Shown: positions 16,860 through 26,410 of the stretch, piece by piece | Position numbering within the stretch: the first letter of the stretch is position 1 | Layout: every line of letters starts with the position of its first letter | Source: Rhizobium mesosinicum | GTDB taxonomy: Bacteria; Pseudomonadota; Alphaproteobacteria; Rhizobiales; Rhizobiaceae | Assembly (NCBI RefSeq): GCF_019511345.1 | Contig: NZ_JAEUAK010000004.1 | Coordinates: forward strand, 248,001 to 312,000 | DNA: 64,000 nucleotides | Direction: 5' to 3' | The notes under the pieces: generated by a model | What the model saw: only the letters and a program-made list of their open reading frames with translations | The model's database searches: none | Told to the model about the DNA's origin: nothing | Program-made: the position numbers and the translations under genes

Positions 16860-17693
16860 ATGGCCGAGATCGTATCCTTCCGCAAGGACAACAACAATTC
16901 GGGTGAGGGCGCCCTCGTGCTCCGCCAGCTTTCCGACGGCATATTGCGCCTGACGCTCAACAATCCGCCCGCCAATGCTCTCAATATATCGGTCATGGAA
17001 ACGCTGATGGGCGAGCTGCAGGGTGCGGCAGATGACAAGGACGTGCGCATCGTCGTTATCGCCTCGACCGGCAATGTCTTTTCCGCCGGACACGACCTCA
17101 AGGAGTTGACCGCTCACCGCGCTGACGAGGACGATGGCGTCGCCTTCTTCGAAGAAACCTTTGCGCTGGCCGCCGATCTGATGCTGGAGATTAGCCGCCT
17201 GCCGAAGCCTGTTATCGCCGAGATCGACGGGCTCGCGACCGCAGCGGGCTGCCAACTTGTCGCAAGCTGCGATCTTGCGATCTGCACGGATACGTCCACC
17301 TTCTGCACGCCAGGCGTCAATATCGGGCTTTTCTGCTCGACGCCGGCTGTCGCCGTTTCGCGCGCCGCCCACCGCAAGCAGGCGATGGAGATGTTGCTGA
17401 CGGGCGAGACGATCGACGCCTCAACCGCAAAGGATTTCGGCCTGGTCAACCGCATTGTACCGAAGCAATACCTCACCCAGGTGGTCAGCAAATACGCTTC
17501 CGTCATTGCCTCGAAATCGCCGGAGGCCCTGAGGATTGGCAAGGAAGCCTTTTATAAGCAGCTCGAAATGCCCGTAGCTGAGGCTTATGACTATGCCGCG
17601 AGCGTGATGGTCGACGGCATGCTGACCGGCGATGCGCAAGAGGGCATCGGTGCCTTCCTCGGCAAACGCACGCCCGAATGGAAGGGCGAGTAA
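16860..17693 (+). CDS. Enoyl-CoA hydratase/isomerase-fold protein lacking both catalytic glutamates
   Basis: A 277-residue crotonase-fold protein. The oxyanion-hole region reads ASTGNVFSAGHDLKEL and the CoA-binding LNNPPANALN is present. At the two catalytic Glu positions of classical enoyl-CoA hydratase the sequence reads AAGCQLVASCD and FCTPGVNIGL, so both acids are replaced (Gln and Gly). This resembles the ECHDC3-like branch, and hydration of enoyl-CoA is doubtful. The ATG at 16860 gives the conserved N-terminus; the frame is open to 16788. It diverges from rplM, and its stop abuts that of the DMT permease. Confidence 0.85.
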   Translation: MAEIVSFRKDNNNSGEGALVLRQLSDGILRLTLNNPPANALNISVMETLMGELQGAADDKDVRIVVIASTGNVFSAGHDLKELTAHRADEDDGVAFFEETFALAADLMLEISRLPKPVIAEIDGLATAAGCQLVASCDLAICTDTSTFCTPGVNIGLFCSTPAVAVSRAAHRKQAMEMLLTGETIDASTAKDFGLVNRIVPKQYLTQVVSKYASVIASKSPEALRIGKEAFYKQLEMPVAEAYDYAASVMVDGMLTGDAQEGIGAFLGKRTPEWKGE

Positions 17694-18530
17694 TCAGGCA
17701 AGTTTCAGGATCAGCCCGCCGAGCGCGATGATGACGCCGGCGAGGTAACGCCAGATGCTGGCCTTTTCCTTCAGCACCAGAACCGAGATGGCAAGCGCAA
17801 ACAGGATGGCGGTTTCCCGCAGTGCCGCCACCGTCGCGACCGGGGCCTTCGTCATGGCCCAGAGCGCCAGCCCGTAAGAGGCGATCGAACCAGCGCCGCC
17901 GATCAGTCCGCGCCACCAATTGCGCCCGACGTGAGTGGCGACAGTCACCAGACCGCGCTGCGACAGCGCCCAGGCAAAGAGCAGAACCGGCGGCAGAAGC
18001 GACATCCACAGCGTGTAGGAAATCGCATTGCCCGAGAGCCGGGCGCCGATGCCGTCCACATAAGTATAGGTAGCGATAACGCAGGCGTTGATGAGCGCCA
18101 ATGCGATCGCGTCGCGACCGCCGCGGCGGGCTTCGAAGGCGAGCGTGAGGATTCCGACGCAGATCGTCATCGTTCCCGCAAGCGCTCCACCCGTCAGATG
18201 CTCTCCCAGGATGAAGCCGCTGGTGGCGACGATGAGCAGGGGTGCGCCGCCGCGCATCAGTGGATAGACCAAGCCGATATCGCCGGCTCTATAGGCGGCG
18301 GCGACCAGCTGGAAATAGGCAAATTGCAGGACGGCGGAAGCGCCGATGAAGGGCCAGGCCTGCGGCTGCGGCAGTGGAAGCAAAGGTAGAAAAGGCAGGG
18401 AGGCGACCGCGCCGCCTGCAGAGATCAGCGCCGCATCAAGCGACTTGTCCTTGCCGGCTTTGACGATGGCATTCCATGTGGCATGCAGAAGAGCACCGAA
18501 AAGGACGAGAAGAATAACGTCGAGGGGCAA
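17694..18530 (-). CDS. EamA/DMT-family permease
   Basis: A 278-residue protein with ten predicted membrane helices in two EamA repeats, beginning with PLDVILLVLFGALLHATWN and ending SIWRYLAGVIIALGGLILKL. The family exports amino acids, nucleotides or other metabolites; the substrate is unknown. No ATG fits the first helix, so a TTG at 18530 is chosen; the frame is open to 18737 but that stretch does not look like membrane protein. The start is therefore uncertain. The stop immediately abuts that of the crotonase gene. Confidence 0.75.
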   Translation of the reverse strand: MPLDVILLVLFGALLHATWNAIVKAGKDKSLDAALISAGGAVASLPFLPLLPLPQPQAWPFIGASAVLQFAYFQLVAAAYRAGDIGLVYPLMRGGAPLLIVATSGFILGEHLTGGALAGTMTICVGILTLAFEARRGGRDAIALALINACVIATYTYVDGIGARLSGNAISYTLWMSLLPPVLLFAWALSQRGLVTVATHVGRNWWRGLIGGAGSIASYGLALWAMTKAPVATVAALRETAILFALAISVLVLKEKASIWRYLAGVIIALGGLILKLA

Positions 18531-19010
18531 GGTGGATGGTCCGGAAGCAGTGCAACAAAATATAGGGAAACACCACAGCTTCCCCGCTTGGACCTGCCTT
18601 GAAATAACAACCTGTATTTGCGCGATTTCAGTTGGAGGGTGTACTCCGCACGGTCGCGTTTCCAATAGCATGGATTGTTCAGATGAACAATTGCCCATCA
18701 TTGAAGCAATTTTTACGTGCGCTCGAAATGCGTTCAATTGCCATCGTTGGACTCAACTATGAGATGCCTCTAATAGACGCGTGAACATATCATGATCAGA
18801 TTATGTATGAAAGGTGAAATTGCTCTGTAAAAAGAGAGTGCCGGCAGTCCTATGCTACTGAAATACAGATATTATTCTATAACTTTGAAATGGTTCTAAA
18901 TTCACAACTAAGACGAGCTTAGAAGATATTTTATATCTGGAGATTGATCGTCCGGTCCCTTCGCAGCTGCGAAAGGACCGATGAATTTGGTAGTTGCCTA
19001 CGAGTGCGAG
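18531..19010. other. 480-base intergenic region, AT-rich in its right half
   Basis: No credible gene is seen. The left part is the upstream region of the DMT permease. From about 18740 to 18940 the sequence is clearly more AT-rich than its surroundings. A near-perfect 28-base palindrome lies at 18953-18980, 31 bases past the stop of the next minus-strand gene. Confidence 0.6.
18953..18980. terminator. Near-perfect 28-base palindrome
   Basis: CGGTCC-C-TTCGCAG is the mirror complement of CTGCGAA-A-GGACCG with one mismatch and no loop. It follows the stop of the secreted-protein gene (minus strand) by 31 bases. It may terminate that gene, but no U-tract is present, and a loop-free palindrome could equally be a protein site. 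Confidence 0.45.
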
Positions 19011-19334
19011 TTAAAGATTATAGTGTGGGATGAAGAGCATCCCGTCCAGGTTGTCGATGTTCTGGCAGTTCAGCACCCGGCATTTGGGGTTGTCCTTGGA
19101 GGGAATACTCGTCCATTCCGCATAATCGGTCGCATCGCAAAAGTTGCTGTTGCGGACATATCGATCGTAGAGAGGAAGGCCGCGCGGCGAGGTGTAGCGA
19201 AAGATGACGGCGCCTTCATTGTGGATCGCCGCCCGCACGCTTTGGCAGCTCATGGCAAGCGGATTGTAGCGCGAGATCGCAAGCGCCGGCGAGGCTGATA
19301 GGACGAGCGCAAGCGCGAGGGCGACTTTTTTCAT
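19011..19334 (-). CDS. Small secreted protein with four cysteines
   Basis: A 107-residue protein with a standard signal peptide (MKKVALALALVLSASPALA, cleavage before ISRYNP). The mature part of about 88 residues has four cysteines (MSCQS, NFCDA, PKCRV, LNCQN), compatible with two disulfides in the periplasm. I recognise no family. The ATG at 19334 is chosen because it begins the signal sequence; an earlier start at 19364 would add ten residues. Confidence 0.65.
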   Translation of the reverse strand: MKKVALALALVLSASPALAISRYNPLAMSCQSVRAAIHNEGAVIFRYTSPRGLPLYDRYVRNSNFCDATDYAEWTSIPSKDNPKCRVLNCQNIDNLDGMLFIPHYNL

Positions 19335-19452
19335 GGCACGATTTCTCCCTGGTATTTCCGGCACCTATATATACGCTCAAACAGGCCGACGGTTTCAATG
19401 AATCGCGATTGTGAAATCCGCCCCTGGTGACACCAGACTGGAGACCCCTGAC

Positions 19453-19881
19453 ATGAACCATTATGCCTACGCTGACGACTATCTCTCCGGCATTTTGAAA
19501 TCCGTCAAAACCATCGCGCTAACGGGGGCTTCGCCCAATCCGGCCCGGCCGAGCAATGGTGTCATGGGTTATCTCCTGTCGCGCGGCTACAAGGTCATTC
19601 CCGTCAATCCGGGGCAGGCGGGCAAGCAGATCCACGGGCAGACCGTTTATGCCCGTCTTGCCGACATTCCCGAATCCGTCGACATGGTCGATGTCTTCCG
19701 CGCGTCCGAATACCTTGATGGTGTGGTGGACGAAGCACTCGCACTCGATCCCCGCCCGCAGGTCGTGTGGGCGCAACTCGGCGTCAGCGACGATGCGGCC
19801 GCCGCCAAGGCAGAGGCCGGCGGCATCAAGGTCGTCATGAATCGCTGCCCCGCGATCGAGTATCCGCGGCTTTTCGGCTGA
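19453..19881 (+). CDS. CoA-binding (YccU-like) Rossmann protein
   Basis: A 142-residue protein with a CoA-binding Rossmann fold: VKTIALTGASPNPARPSNGVMGYL, then YKVIPVNPGQAGKQIHG and VVWAQLGVSDDAAAAKAEAGG, ending in NRCPAIEYPRL. These match the YccU/CoA_binding_2 family, of unknown cellular function. The ATG at 19453 fits the family N-terminus. It precedes the O-acetylhomoserine sulfhydrylase gene by 117 bases on the same strand. Confidence 0.85.
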   Translation: MNHYAYADDYLSGILKSVKTIALTGASPNPARPSNGVMGYLLSRGYKVIPVNPGQAGKQIHGQTVYARLADIPESVDMVDVFRASEYLDGVVDEALALDPRPQVVWAQLGVSDDAAAAKAEAGGIKVVMNRCPAIEYPRLFG

Positions 19882-19998
19882 CGCCATCAGGCAGGACGGA
19901 TTTTCCTCGGAACGTGCTGCGGTTGAAAAAGATCGCGGTTAACTTTCGCAGTCGAGCGGCTATGATCGCGCCCGTCAACAATTGCACGGGAGGACGAG

Positions 19999-21282
19999 AT
20001 GGCCAAAAACGATCCGGGATTCAATACGCTGGCGATCCATGCGGGTGCGCAGCCGGATCCGGCGACCGGCGCGCGGATAACACCGATCTACCAGACGACG
20101 GCCTTCGTCTTCAACGATTCCGACCATGCCGCAGCCCTGTTTGGTCTGCAGCAGTTCGGCAATATCTATTCACGCATCATGAACCCCACCCAGGCGGTTT
20201 TGGAGGAGCGTGTCGCGGCGCTCGAGGGCGGCACGGCAGCGCTCGCCGTCGCCTCCGGTCATGCGGCGCAGATGATCGTTTTCCACACGCTGATGCGCCC
20301 CGGCGAGAATTTCGTCGCCGCCAGCCGCCTCTATGGTGGATCGATCAATCAGTTCGGCCATGCCTTCGAGAATTTCGGCTGGCAGGTGCGCTGGGCCGAC
20401 CCAGAGAACCCCGGTGATTTCGAGAGCGGGATCGACGACAAGACGCGGGCGATCTTCATCGAGAGCCTTGCCAATCCCGGCGGCACCTTTGTCGATATTG
20501 CAGCGATCGCCGAAATCGCCCATCGCCACGATCTGCCGCTGATCGTCGACAACACCATGGCCACACCCTATCTCATCCGGCCGATCGAGCATGGCGCCGA
20601 TATCGTCGTGCATTCGCTGACCAAGTTCCTCGGCGGCCACGGCAATTCCATGGGCGGTATCATCGTCGATGGTGGCACCTTCGACTGGTCGAAGACCGGT
20701 AACTATCCGATGCTTTCCAGCCCGCGGCCGGAATATAACGGCACCGTCCTGCACCAGACCTTCGGCAATTTCGCCTTCGCGATTGCCTGCCGCGTGCTCG
20801 GCCTGCGCGACCTCGGCCCCGCGATCTCGCCCTTCAATTCCTTCCTGATCCTGACCGGCATCGAGACGCTGCCGCTGCGCATGCAACGCCATAGTGACAA
20901 TGCGCTCGATGTCGCCAAATGGCTGAAGGCTCATTCCAAGATCGCGTGGGTGAATTATGCCGGCTTGGAAGACGACCCGAACCACGCCCTGCAGCAGCGC
21001 TACTCACCGAAGGGGGCAGGCTCGGTTTTCACATTCGGTGTCAAGGGCGGATATGAGGCCGGCAAGGCGCTGGTCGAAGGCTTGGAGCTCTTCTCGCATC
21101 TTGCCAATATCGGCGATACGCGCTCCCTGGTGATCCATCCGGCCTCCACCACGCACCGGCAGTTGACGGATGAGCAGAAGATCTCCGCAGGCGCCGGGCC
21201 GGACGTGGTGCGCCTTTCTGTCGGCATCGAGGATGTGAAGGACATCATTGCCGATCTCGAGCAGTCGCTATCGAAGATCTGA
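19999..21282 (+). CDS. metZ: O-acetylhomoserine aminocarboxypropyltransferase (sulfhydrylase)
   Basis: A 427-residue PLP enzyme of the Cys/Met-metabolism family that joins sulfide or methanethiol to O-acetylhomoserine in methionine synthesis. The PLP lysine is K209 in [16 protein letters not shown]. The N-terminal [19 protein letters not shown] and the C-terminal [14 protein letters not shown], which binds the substrate carboxylate, are typical of the approximately 430-residue OAH sulfhydrylases rather than the shorter cystathionine enzymes. GGGAGGA precedes the ATG. The gene is also named metY in other genomes. A hairpin terminator follows 142 bases downstream. Confidence 0.9.
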   Translation: MAKNDPGFNTLAIHAGAQPDPATGARITPIYQTTAFVFNDSDHAAALFGLQQFGNIYSRIMNPTQAVLEERVAALEGGTAALAVASGHAAQMIVFHTLMRPGENFVAASRLYGGSINQFGHAFENFGWQVRWADPENPGDFESGIDDKTRAIFIESLANPGGTFVDIAAIAEIAHRHDLPLIVDNTMATPYLIRPIEHGADIVVHSLTKFLGGHGNSMGGIIVDGGTFDWSKTGNYPMLSSPRPEYNGTVLHQTFGNFAFAIACRVLGLRDLGPAISPFNSFLILTGIETLPLRMQRHSDNALDVAKWLKAHSKIAWVNYAGLEDDPNHALQQRYSPKGAGSVFTFGVKGGYEAGKALVEGLELFSHLANIGDTRSLVIHPASTTHRQLTDEQKISAGAGPDVVRLSVGIEDVKDIIADLEQSLSKI

Positions 21283-21423
21283 GTCTCCTTCGCAGCATCG
21301 CTTGTATTTTCGCAGGCTGCATTTGTCGGGATACACCCATGGGATCAGCGTCCAAGTGGAATAGACTCGGGCGCGGCTTTCATGCGATCGGGCGAAAATA
21401 GTGGACAAGAAAACCTCAACATT

Positions 21424-21445
21424 GCCCGCCTGCTGCGGGCTTTTT
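21424..21445 (+). terminator. Intrinsic terminator downstream of metZ
   Basis: GCCCGC (21424-21429) pairs with GCGGGC (21435-21440) around CTGCT and is followed by TTTTT. It is 142 bases past the metZ stop, so the metZ transcript has a long 3' end or a small RNA ends here. Confidence 0.75.
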
Positions 21446-21467
21446 GTCATTCCAGAACAGCGGGCGG

Positions 21468-21647
21468 CTACCACAGCGCCTGAACGGCGACGACGACGAG
21501 AAAAGCAACTATCACCGCGGAAGCAATCCGCAAGACGGTGCGATTAGCCTGGGCGAGGACCTGTGGCTTCGGGTCTCGCTTGGGATTGAATTTGTGGCGA
21601 CGTTTCTGTGGGGCTCCCGCCTGAGACGATTTGTTTCCTACTGCCAT
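21468..21647 (-). CDS. Small tail-anchored membrane protein, hypothetical
   Basis: A 59-residue frame: a basic, hydrophilic N-terminal half (PQKRRHKFNPKRDPKPQVL) followed by one C-terminal membrane helix (VLRIASAVIVAFLVVVAVQAL) that ends the protein. The order suggests a tail-anchored protein with its basic half in the cytoplasm. No strong ribosome-binding site precedes the ATG at 21647. The frame is open further upstream to 21905, but that part looks non-coding. Confidence 0.45.
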   Translation of the reverse strand: MAVGNKSSQAGAPQKRRHKFNPKRDPKPQVLAQANRTVLRIASAVIVAFLVVVAVQALW

Positions 21648-21838
21648 GGCTGTTTCGCTTGAGATGGTGGATTTCTGGAACGCCAATCTAGCATGAAAGC
21701 TTCCTGGGGACCCGTTGAAGTTTCCCGCTATTTGACAGTTGAATTTGACCGCCGCAATCCGAACCTGGCTCTGATCGCCGCGGCAGGTGGACCAGAACTT
21801 ATCGCAAGAGGGCGATAGACTTTGCTTGACTGGGCCAT

Positions 21839-22045
21839 TTAGAGCCTGAAGCCAAACTGGTTCGGCGGCGAAAAGTCTTTTATCCCGACTCTTGGCCAAT
21901 CGCATTTCCTGTCGAACTTGAGTTTAGAGACGGTGCGGTGGCAAGTCGGGTCTGTCCTGAACGCATAACCTGGGAGGGAGATGTAGCGACTTGCCGGCAT
22001 GCCGAACACCAGGCAAATCGTCAATGCGGCACAAAAAGGCTTCAT
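21839..22045 (-). CDS. Small secreted protein, hypothetical
   Basis: A 68-residue frame starting MKPFCAALTICLVFGMPAS, a likely signal peptide, followed by about 48 residues with two cysteines (DPTCHRT and RKCDWP) and a hydrophobic end (NQFGFRL). A strong AAGGGAGG site lies about 6 bases before the ATG at 22045, the best evidence that it is translated. No family is recognised. It lies in a gene-poor stretch between metZ and the cupin. Confidence 0.5.
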   Translation of the reverse strand: MKPFCAALTICLVFGMPASRYISLPGYAFRTDPTCHRTVSKLKFDRKCDWPRVGIKDFSPPNQFGFRL

Positions 22046-22339
22046 GAATGCCTCCCTTGTAGTGTGAAGGGAGGAATTTTCACATAGGGCAACGCTTTCG
22101 GACATATATCCATTTGTGCTAATACTGCATCTAGCCCGCATCGCGACGTCGAAATGGCCGTCTCTGTCTTCGCTGCGACGAAGGTACGAAGCCGACCTGC
22201 CGGGCGCACGCCCGTTTCAGGCGTCGGCGATACTAGGAGTTTTTTATTGTCACGATGATCGGCGAGTTTTTAACTCTGCCGATGTCGCTCTTTTTGTGCT
22301 TAATCTTTGCTGCGAAGGATACTGAGGAATAGGGTGACC

Positions 22340-22684
22340 ATGGCAGACGCGATCCCCTTCGATATTGATGATGTCGAACCGGAAGTCGGCGCTCCCGACG
22401 CCGAGCGCATCATTTCCGGCAATCCGCAATTCCGCACCTGGAATCTGGAGGAGGCCGAAGGCGGCCTCTATGCCGGCATCTGGGAGGCGACGCCTGGCAA
22501 GTGGCGGATCGTCTATGAGGAATGGGAATATTTCAGCCTGCTGTCCGGCCATTCGATCGTGACCGAGGATGGCGGTGAGCCGGTGCATCTAAGGGCAGGC
22601 GACCGGATGATCCTCAGACCAGGCTTCAAGGGAACCTGGGAAGTCGTTGAAACGACTCGCAAGGATTACGTGATCAAAATTTGA
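22340..22684 (+). CDS. Cupin-domain protein (DUF861/EutQ-like)
   Basis: A 114-residue single-domain cupin with the DUF861 pattern: LYAGIWEATPGKWRIVYEEWEYFSLLSG, then HLRAGDRMILRPGFKGTWEVVE and a C-terminal RKDYVIKI. Related proteins carry EutQ or ureidoglycine aminohydrolase names, but this short form lacks the usual metal histidine set, so no reaction is assigned. AGGGTGACC precedes the ATG at 22340. Confidence 0.75.
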   Translation: MADAIPFDIDDVEPEVGAPDAERIISGNPQFRTWNLEEAEGGLYAGIWEATPGKWRIVYEEWEYFSLLSGHSIVTEDGGEPVHLRAGDRMILRPGFKGTWEVVETTRKDYVIKI

Positions 22685-22833
22685 ATATCGGCCGGATAGG
22701 GTGTTTTTGATCATCCTAATTAAGGATGCCTACATCATCAAATGATAGACCCTTATCTGCAGCGCATTGCGGACATGATGTCTTCTGCCGTCACCACAGA
22801 CATGGCCTTGCAATTCATCTTTTCGGGATTGGC

Positions 22834-24960
22834 ATGTCGTCGAACCTTGCGGGTAGGCACGTTCGCACCCAAACATCTTCCATCATTGCGACAACCGTTT
22901 GCTTCCTTGTTGTCGCTCTCGTGCTGACGGGCCTCATGGCCCATGTCGTGGTCAAGATGACCCGATCTGCAAACGAGATCGATGATGCCAGGGCCACGCG
23001 CGCCGCCCGTGCGGCAATTGCAGCCTTTGTCGGCCGCTTAAGCGCGACAACCACGGACAATGCCGTTTGGGATGATGCCTATAAAGCGATCTCATCCCCT
23101 GATGCCGCGGATTGGGCCTACGAGAATTGGGGTAAAACGAGCGCGGATTATCCCCTCTATGACGGAGCGGTCGTGATCGCCCCCGACCGCTCGTCGATCG
23201 TCTCCGCATATGCCAAAGGCAAACCCTTCCAACCGGGTGTTTTTTTCGGCGCCGCCTTCTACCGGCAGATCGACAAGGCTGCCGACTCCGGACAGGCGCC
23301 GGTCGTCAATTTCGTAAAGACGGAAAAAGGCATCGCGCTGATCGTGTCGCAGGCAATCCAGCCTTTCACCGCCGAAGGCGAGCTTCCGAAGCTTAATGTG
23401 CTGAGCCTCTACAAGGAGCTCACGTCGGAAGTTCTCGATGCTCTTTCGAACGAGCACGAACTCGAAGGATTGCGCCTTGCGGCCGCGCCCGAGCCGGGCT
23501 TGCTGAGCACACCGATCACGGACATCAAGGGGGGTATCATCGGCCATCTTGTCTGGCCCAGCAAAGCGCCCGGAAAAGCCGTGTTTGACCAGGTCTATCC
23601 TTATGTTGCTGCTGCCGTGATCATCCTTGTGATGTTCCTTGGGGGCGTTTTGCTGGTGGGCGCATTCGAGGCCCGGCGCCTGCGTCAGCTGGCGCAGGCA
23701 GCGATTTTCGAAGCAAACCACGATAGCCTGAGTGGCCTGTTGAACAGGCATGGGCTTCTCGCACTGCTGGAAGAGTTGGAAGACCCTGATTTTTCGTCGC
23801 TCTGGCTCTATCTGGTCGATCTCGATGGGTTCAAGGCCGTCAACGACGCCTGGGGGCACGCCGTAGGGGATGATCTGATCCGGATCGTATCGAACGCCCT
23901 GATCGCCTGCCACCCTGAAGTCGTTGCGGCGGCCCGGCTGGGAGGCGACGAGTTCGCGCTGGTGCAGATTGGAACCGCCACGCGCGCAGAAATACAGGAA
24001 ACTATTCTGGCGCTGTTTGCCGAACCCTTCAAAATTGACGGTCGGACGATCGAAGTCGGGGCAAGCATTGGGGCGGCGGGACGTGAGGGAGACTTACCGT
24101 CTTTGGAGCTTCTCCGCAGGGCAGACATGGCGCTCTACCGCGCCAAGGCGAACGGCAGAGGCCGAGCGGTCGAATACGATCCGGAGCTAGATCGGGAACG
24201 CCTCAGAGTCGCCGAAATGGAAGCTCTGTTGAAGAGCGCCATCAGCAATGGTGCGATCGAAGCCTTTTTCCAACCTCTCGTCTCTGCCACGACAGGTGCT
24301 GTCACCGGTCTTGAAGCACTTGCACGTTGGCGAGCTCCAACAGGAAACATCAGCCCGGAGATTTTCATCCCGCTCGCAGAAAGGTGCGGCCTCATTGATG
24401 CGCTCGGCGTTCATATGCTGAAAACATCGATCGAGCATGCCAGGAACTGGCCCGGCCTGGCATTGTCGGTGAACGTTTCGCCGGTCCAACTCTGCAATCC
24501 GGAATTCGCCGCCGTAGTGATTTCGCTGCTGCAGGAACTCGATTTCGATCCGAAGCGCCTGACACTGGAGATCACCGAAGGCGTTCTCATGACAAATCCG
24601 GAACAGGCCCGCCGCTCGATAGATCATCTCAAACAGGTGGGCATAAAATTCGCCCTCGATGACTTTGGCTGCGGCTATGCGAGCATTGGTGCATTGCGGC
24701 AGTTCGGGTTCGATCGAATGAAGATCGACCGCTCGCTCGTGTCTGCTCTCGATCAAGCCTCGAATGGTGCCGATGTTCTCAGAGCAACCATCTCTCTGGC
24801 GACTGCTCTGCAAATTCCCGTTACCGCTGAAGGCATCGAGAATACGCGCCAGGCGGCGATCCTGCGAGAGGCCGGCTGCGATCAGCTGCAAGGTTATCTC
24901 ATCGGAAAACCAATGTCGGCAGTCGACATATCCAGCAAGCTTCAAGAGCACGCCGCGTGA
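22834..24960 (+). CDS. CHASE4-GGDEF-EAL cyclic-di-GMP sensor enzyme
   Basis: A 708-residue inner-membrane protein. One helix near residues 15-40 and another near 254-278 flank a periplasmic CHASE4-like sensor (TTDNAVWDDAYKA). The cytoplasmic part has a GGDEF domain with intact GGDEF at 370-374 and an EAL domain with EAL at 494-496; later EAL residues (NVSPVQL, LEITEG, LDDFGCGYAS, KIDRSLV, AEGIE) are also intact. Both synthesis and breakdown of cyclic-di-GMP are possible. The position of a GGDEF inhibitory RxxD site reads PEVV, so product inhibition is unlikely. The frame is open from 22726, but the first 36 residues do not look coding and the ATG there has no spaced ribosome-binding site. Confidence 0.9.
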   Translation: MSSNLAGRHVRTQTSSIIATTVCFLVVALVLTGLMAHVVVKMTRSANEIDDARATRAARAAIAAFVGRLSATTTDNAVWDDAYKAISSPDAADWAYENWGKTSADYPLYDGAVVIAPDRSSIVSAYAKGKPFQPGVFFGAAFYRQIDKAADSGQAPVVNFVKTEKGIALIVSQAIQPFTAEGELPKLNVLSLYKELTSEVLDALSNEHELEGLRLAAAPEPGLLSTPITDIKGGIIGHLVWPSKAPGKAVFDQVYPYVAAAVIILVMFLGGVLLVGAFEARRLRQLAQAAIFEANHDSLSGLLNRHGLLALLEELEDPDFSSLWLYLVDLDGFKAVNDAWGHAVGDDLIRIVSNALIACHPEVVAAARLGGDEFALVQIGTATRAEIQETILALFAEPFKIDGRTIEVGASIGAAGREGDLPSLELLRRADMALYRAKANGRGRAVEYDPELDRERLRVAEMEALLKSAISNGAIEAFFQPLVSATTGAVTGLEALARWRAPTGNISPEIFIPLAERCGLIDALGVHMLKTSIEHARNWPGLALSVNVSPVQLCNPEFAAVVISLLQELDFDPKRLTLEITEGVLMTNPEQARRSIDHLKQVGIKFALDDFGCGYASIGALRQFGFDRMKIDRSLVSALDQASNGADVLRATISLATALQIPVTAEGIENTRQAAILREAGCDQLQGYLIGKPMSAVDISSKLQEHAA

Positions 24961-25023
24961 TGCCGCACAGATTGCGACTGCACGCTCTGTGGCGGTCGTC
25001 CCGTCTTTGAGCAGTGTGGTGGC

Positions 25024-26268
25024 CTACCAGGCGAGATCCAGGCGATCGAGGCCGTGGAAATGATAGACATCCTTGACGACGGGGGGCCTCATAAGCTTGA
25101 GCCCCGGCAGCCGCTCGAACAGGATCGGAAGCACGACGTTGAGCTCCAGCCGCGCCAGCTGCGCGCCGATGCAGAAGTGGATGCCGGCGCCGAAAGAGAG
25201 GTTGGGCGCCTCGTTGCGGTCGGGCTTGAAGGTGAGGGGATCGCGGAACTTTGCCGGATCGAGATTGGCGGCGGCCAGAATCATGCTCACCTTGTCGCCG
25301 CGCTTGAACTCCACGCCATCGATCTCTGCGTGTTCGAGCGCCCAGCGCTGGAAGATATGGACGGGCGCGCAGATGCGCAGCGACTCCTCGACGGTGCGTT
25401 CGGTGGCGGCCTCGTCGCGGAAAAGCTCTGCCGGGTCGTAGCCGCTGTCCAGGATGACGCGCACCGAATTGCCAATCTGGTGGACCGTCGCTTCGTGGCC
25501 GGCATTGAGCAGCACGATGGCCGTCGAAACGAGCTCGTCTTCCGTTAGGTATTGGCCCTTGTGCTCAGTATGGATCATATGCGTCAGCAGGTCGTTACGC
25601 GGCTCGGCCCGGCGTTCGGCAATGACTGTCTTCACATAGTCGGAAAATTCCCGTGCCGCCTGTTCCGCAGCGTCTTCGTCCGCGCGGGTGCGCCCGAACA
25701 TATACATGCGCACATAGGCATGCGACCACTTGAGGAGCTGCGGCCCCATCTCCTCGGGGATGCCGATCATGCGGGCGATCATTGTCACCGGGATGACATC
25801 GGCAAAGGCCGAGAGCAGCTCGACCTCGCCCCTGTCGGCGAAGCTGTCGATCAGTCTGTTGGCGAGCTCTTCGATTTCCGGCTTCATCCTCTCGACATGG
25901 CGGGAGACGAAGGCGCGGTTGACGAGCGTGCGCAGCCGCGTGTGTTCCGGCGGCTCGAGCTCCAGCAGCGAATAGCGCTCGGCGAGATCGAAGGCGGCGA
26001 TGTGCGGCTCGGGCTCGGGGAGGCCGAGCTTCTCCCGGCTGGCAATATGCAGGATCTGCCGGCCGAAGCGGCGGTCACGCAGCAGCCCGTTGACATGATC
26101 GTAGTTGGTCACGAACCACTGCTTCTGCTCCTCCCAATAGAAGGTGGGGCAATGGGCATGGAGCGCGGCATAGACCGCGTTCGGGTTGCCGTAGAAGGCA
26201 GGGTCGCGGCCATCGAGCGACACATGGCGGGTGGCTGGATCGATCTTGAGGAAGGGCGGTATCATCAT
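25024..26268 (-). CDS. Cytochrome P450
   Basis: A 414-residue soluble bacterial P450. The heme-binding loop is FGAGIHFCIGAQLARLE with the thiolate at Cys366, the I-helix oxygen-activation motif is NAGHEATV, and the K-helix ExxR is EESLR. Bacterial P450s of this class take electrons from a ferredoxin and reductase; none is encoded nearby, and the substrate cannot be told. The start at 26268 (or 26265) gives the family length; a frame open to 26649 runs into the diguanylate cyclase gene and is not conserved. It converges on the CHASE4 protein gene with a 63-base gap. Confidence 0.92.
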   Translation of the reverse strand: MMIPPFLKIDPATRHVSLDGRDPAFYGNPNAVYAALHAHCPTFYWEEQKQWFVTNYDHVNGLLRDRRFGRQILHIASREKLGLPEPEPHIAAFDLAERYSLLELEPPEHTRLRTLVNRAFVSRHVERMKPEIEELANRLIDSFADRGEVELLSAFADVIPVTMIARMIGIPEEMGPQLLKWSHAYVRMYMFGRTRADEDAAEQAAREFSDYVKTVIAERRAEPRNDLLTHMIHTEHKGQYLTEDELVSTAIVLLNAGHEATVHQIGNSVRVILDSGYDPAELFRDEAATERTVEESLRICAPVHIFQRWALEHAEIDGVEFKRGDKVSMILAAANLDPAKFRDPLTFKPDRNEAPNLSFGAGIHFCIGAQLARLELNVVLPILFERLPGLKLMRPPVVKDVYHFHGLDRLDLAW

Positions 26269-26410
26269 GGCCAGAGGCTTAGCGGATTTGCCAAGCCTCG
26301 AAAAGATGGCGGTTTGGAGCAACTCCAGTAAAACTGTACCGCCTTTTGCGTCCGGATTTGCGTTAAGCAAAAGGATAGAGCTTTCCGTTGCTTGACGAGA
26401 CGGAACTGCT

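Noticed and set aside
21444..21662. A 72-codon plus-strand frame opposite the tail-anchored small protein
   Set aside because: The minus frame has a clear membrane helix; this one has no coherent features.
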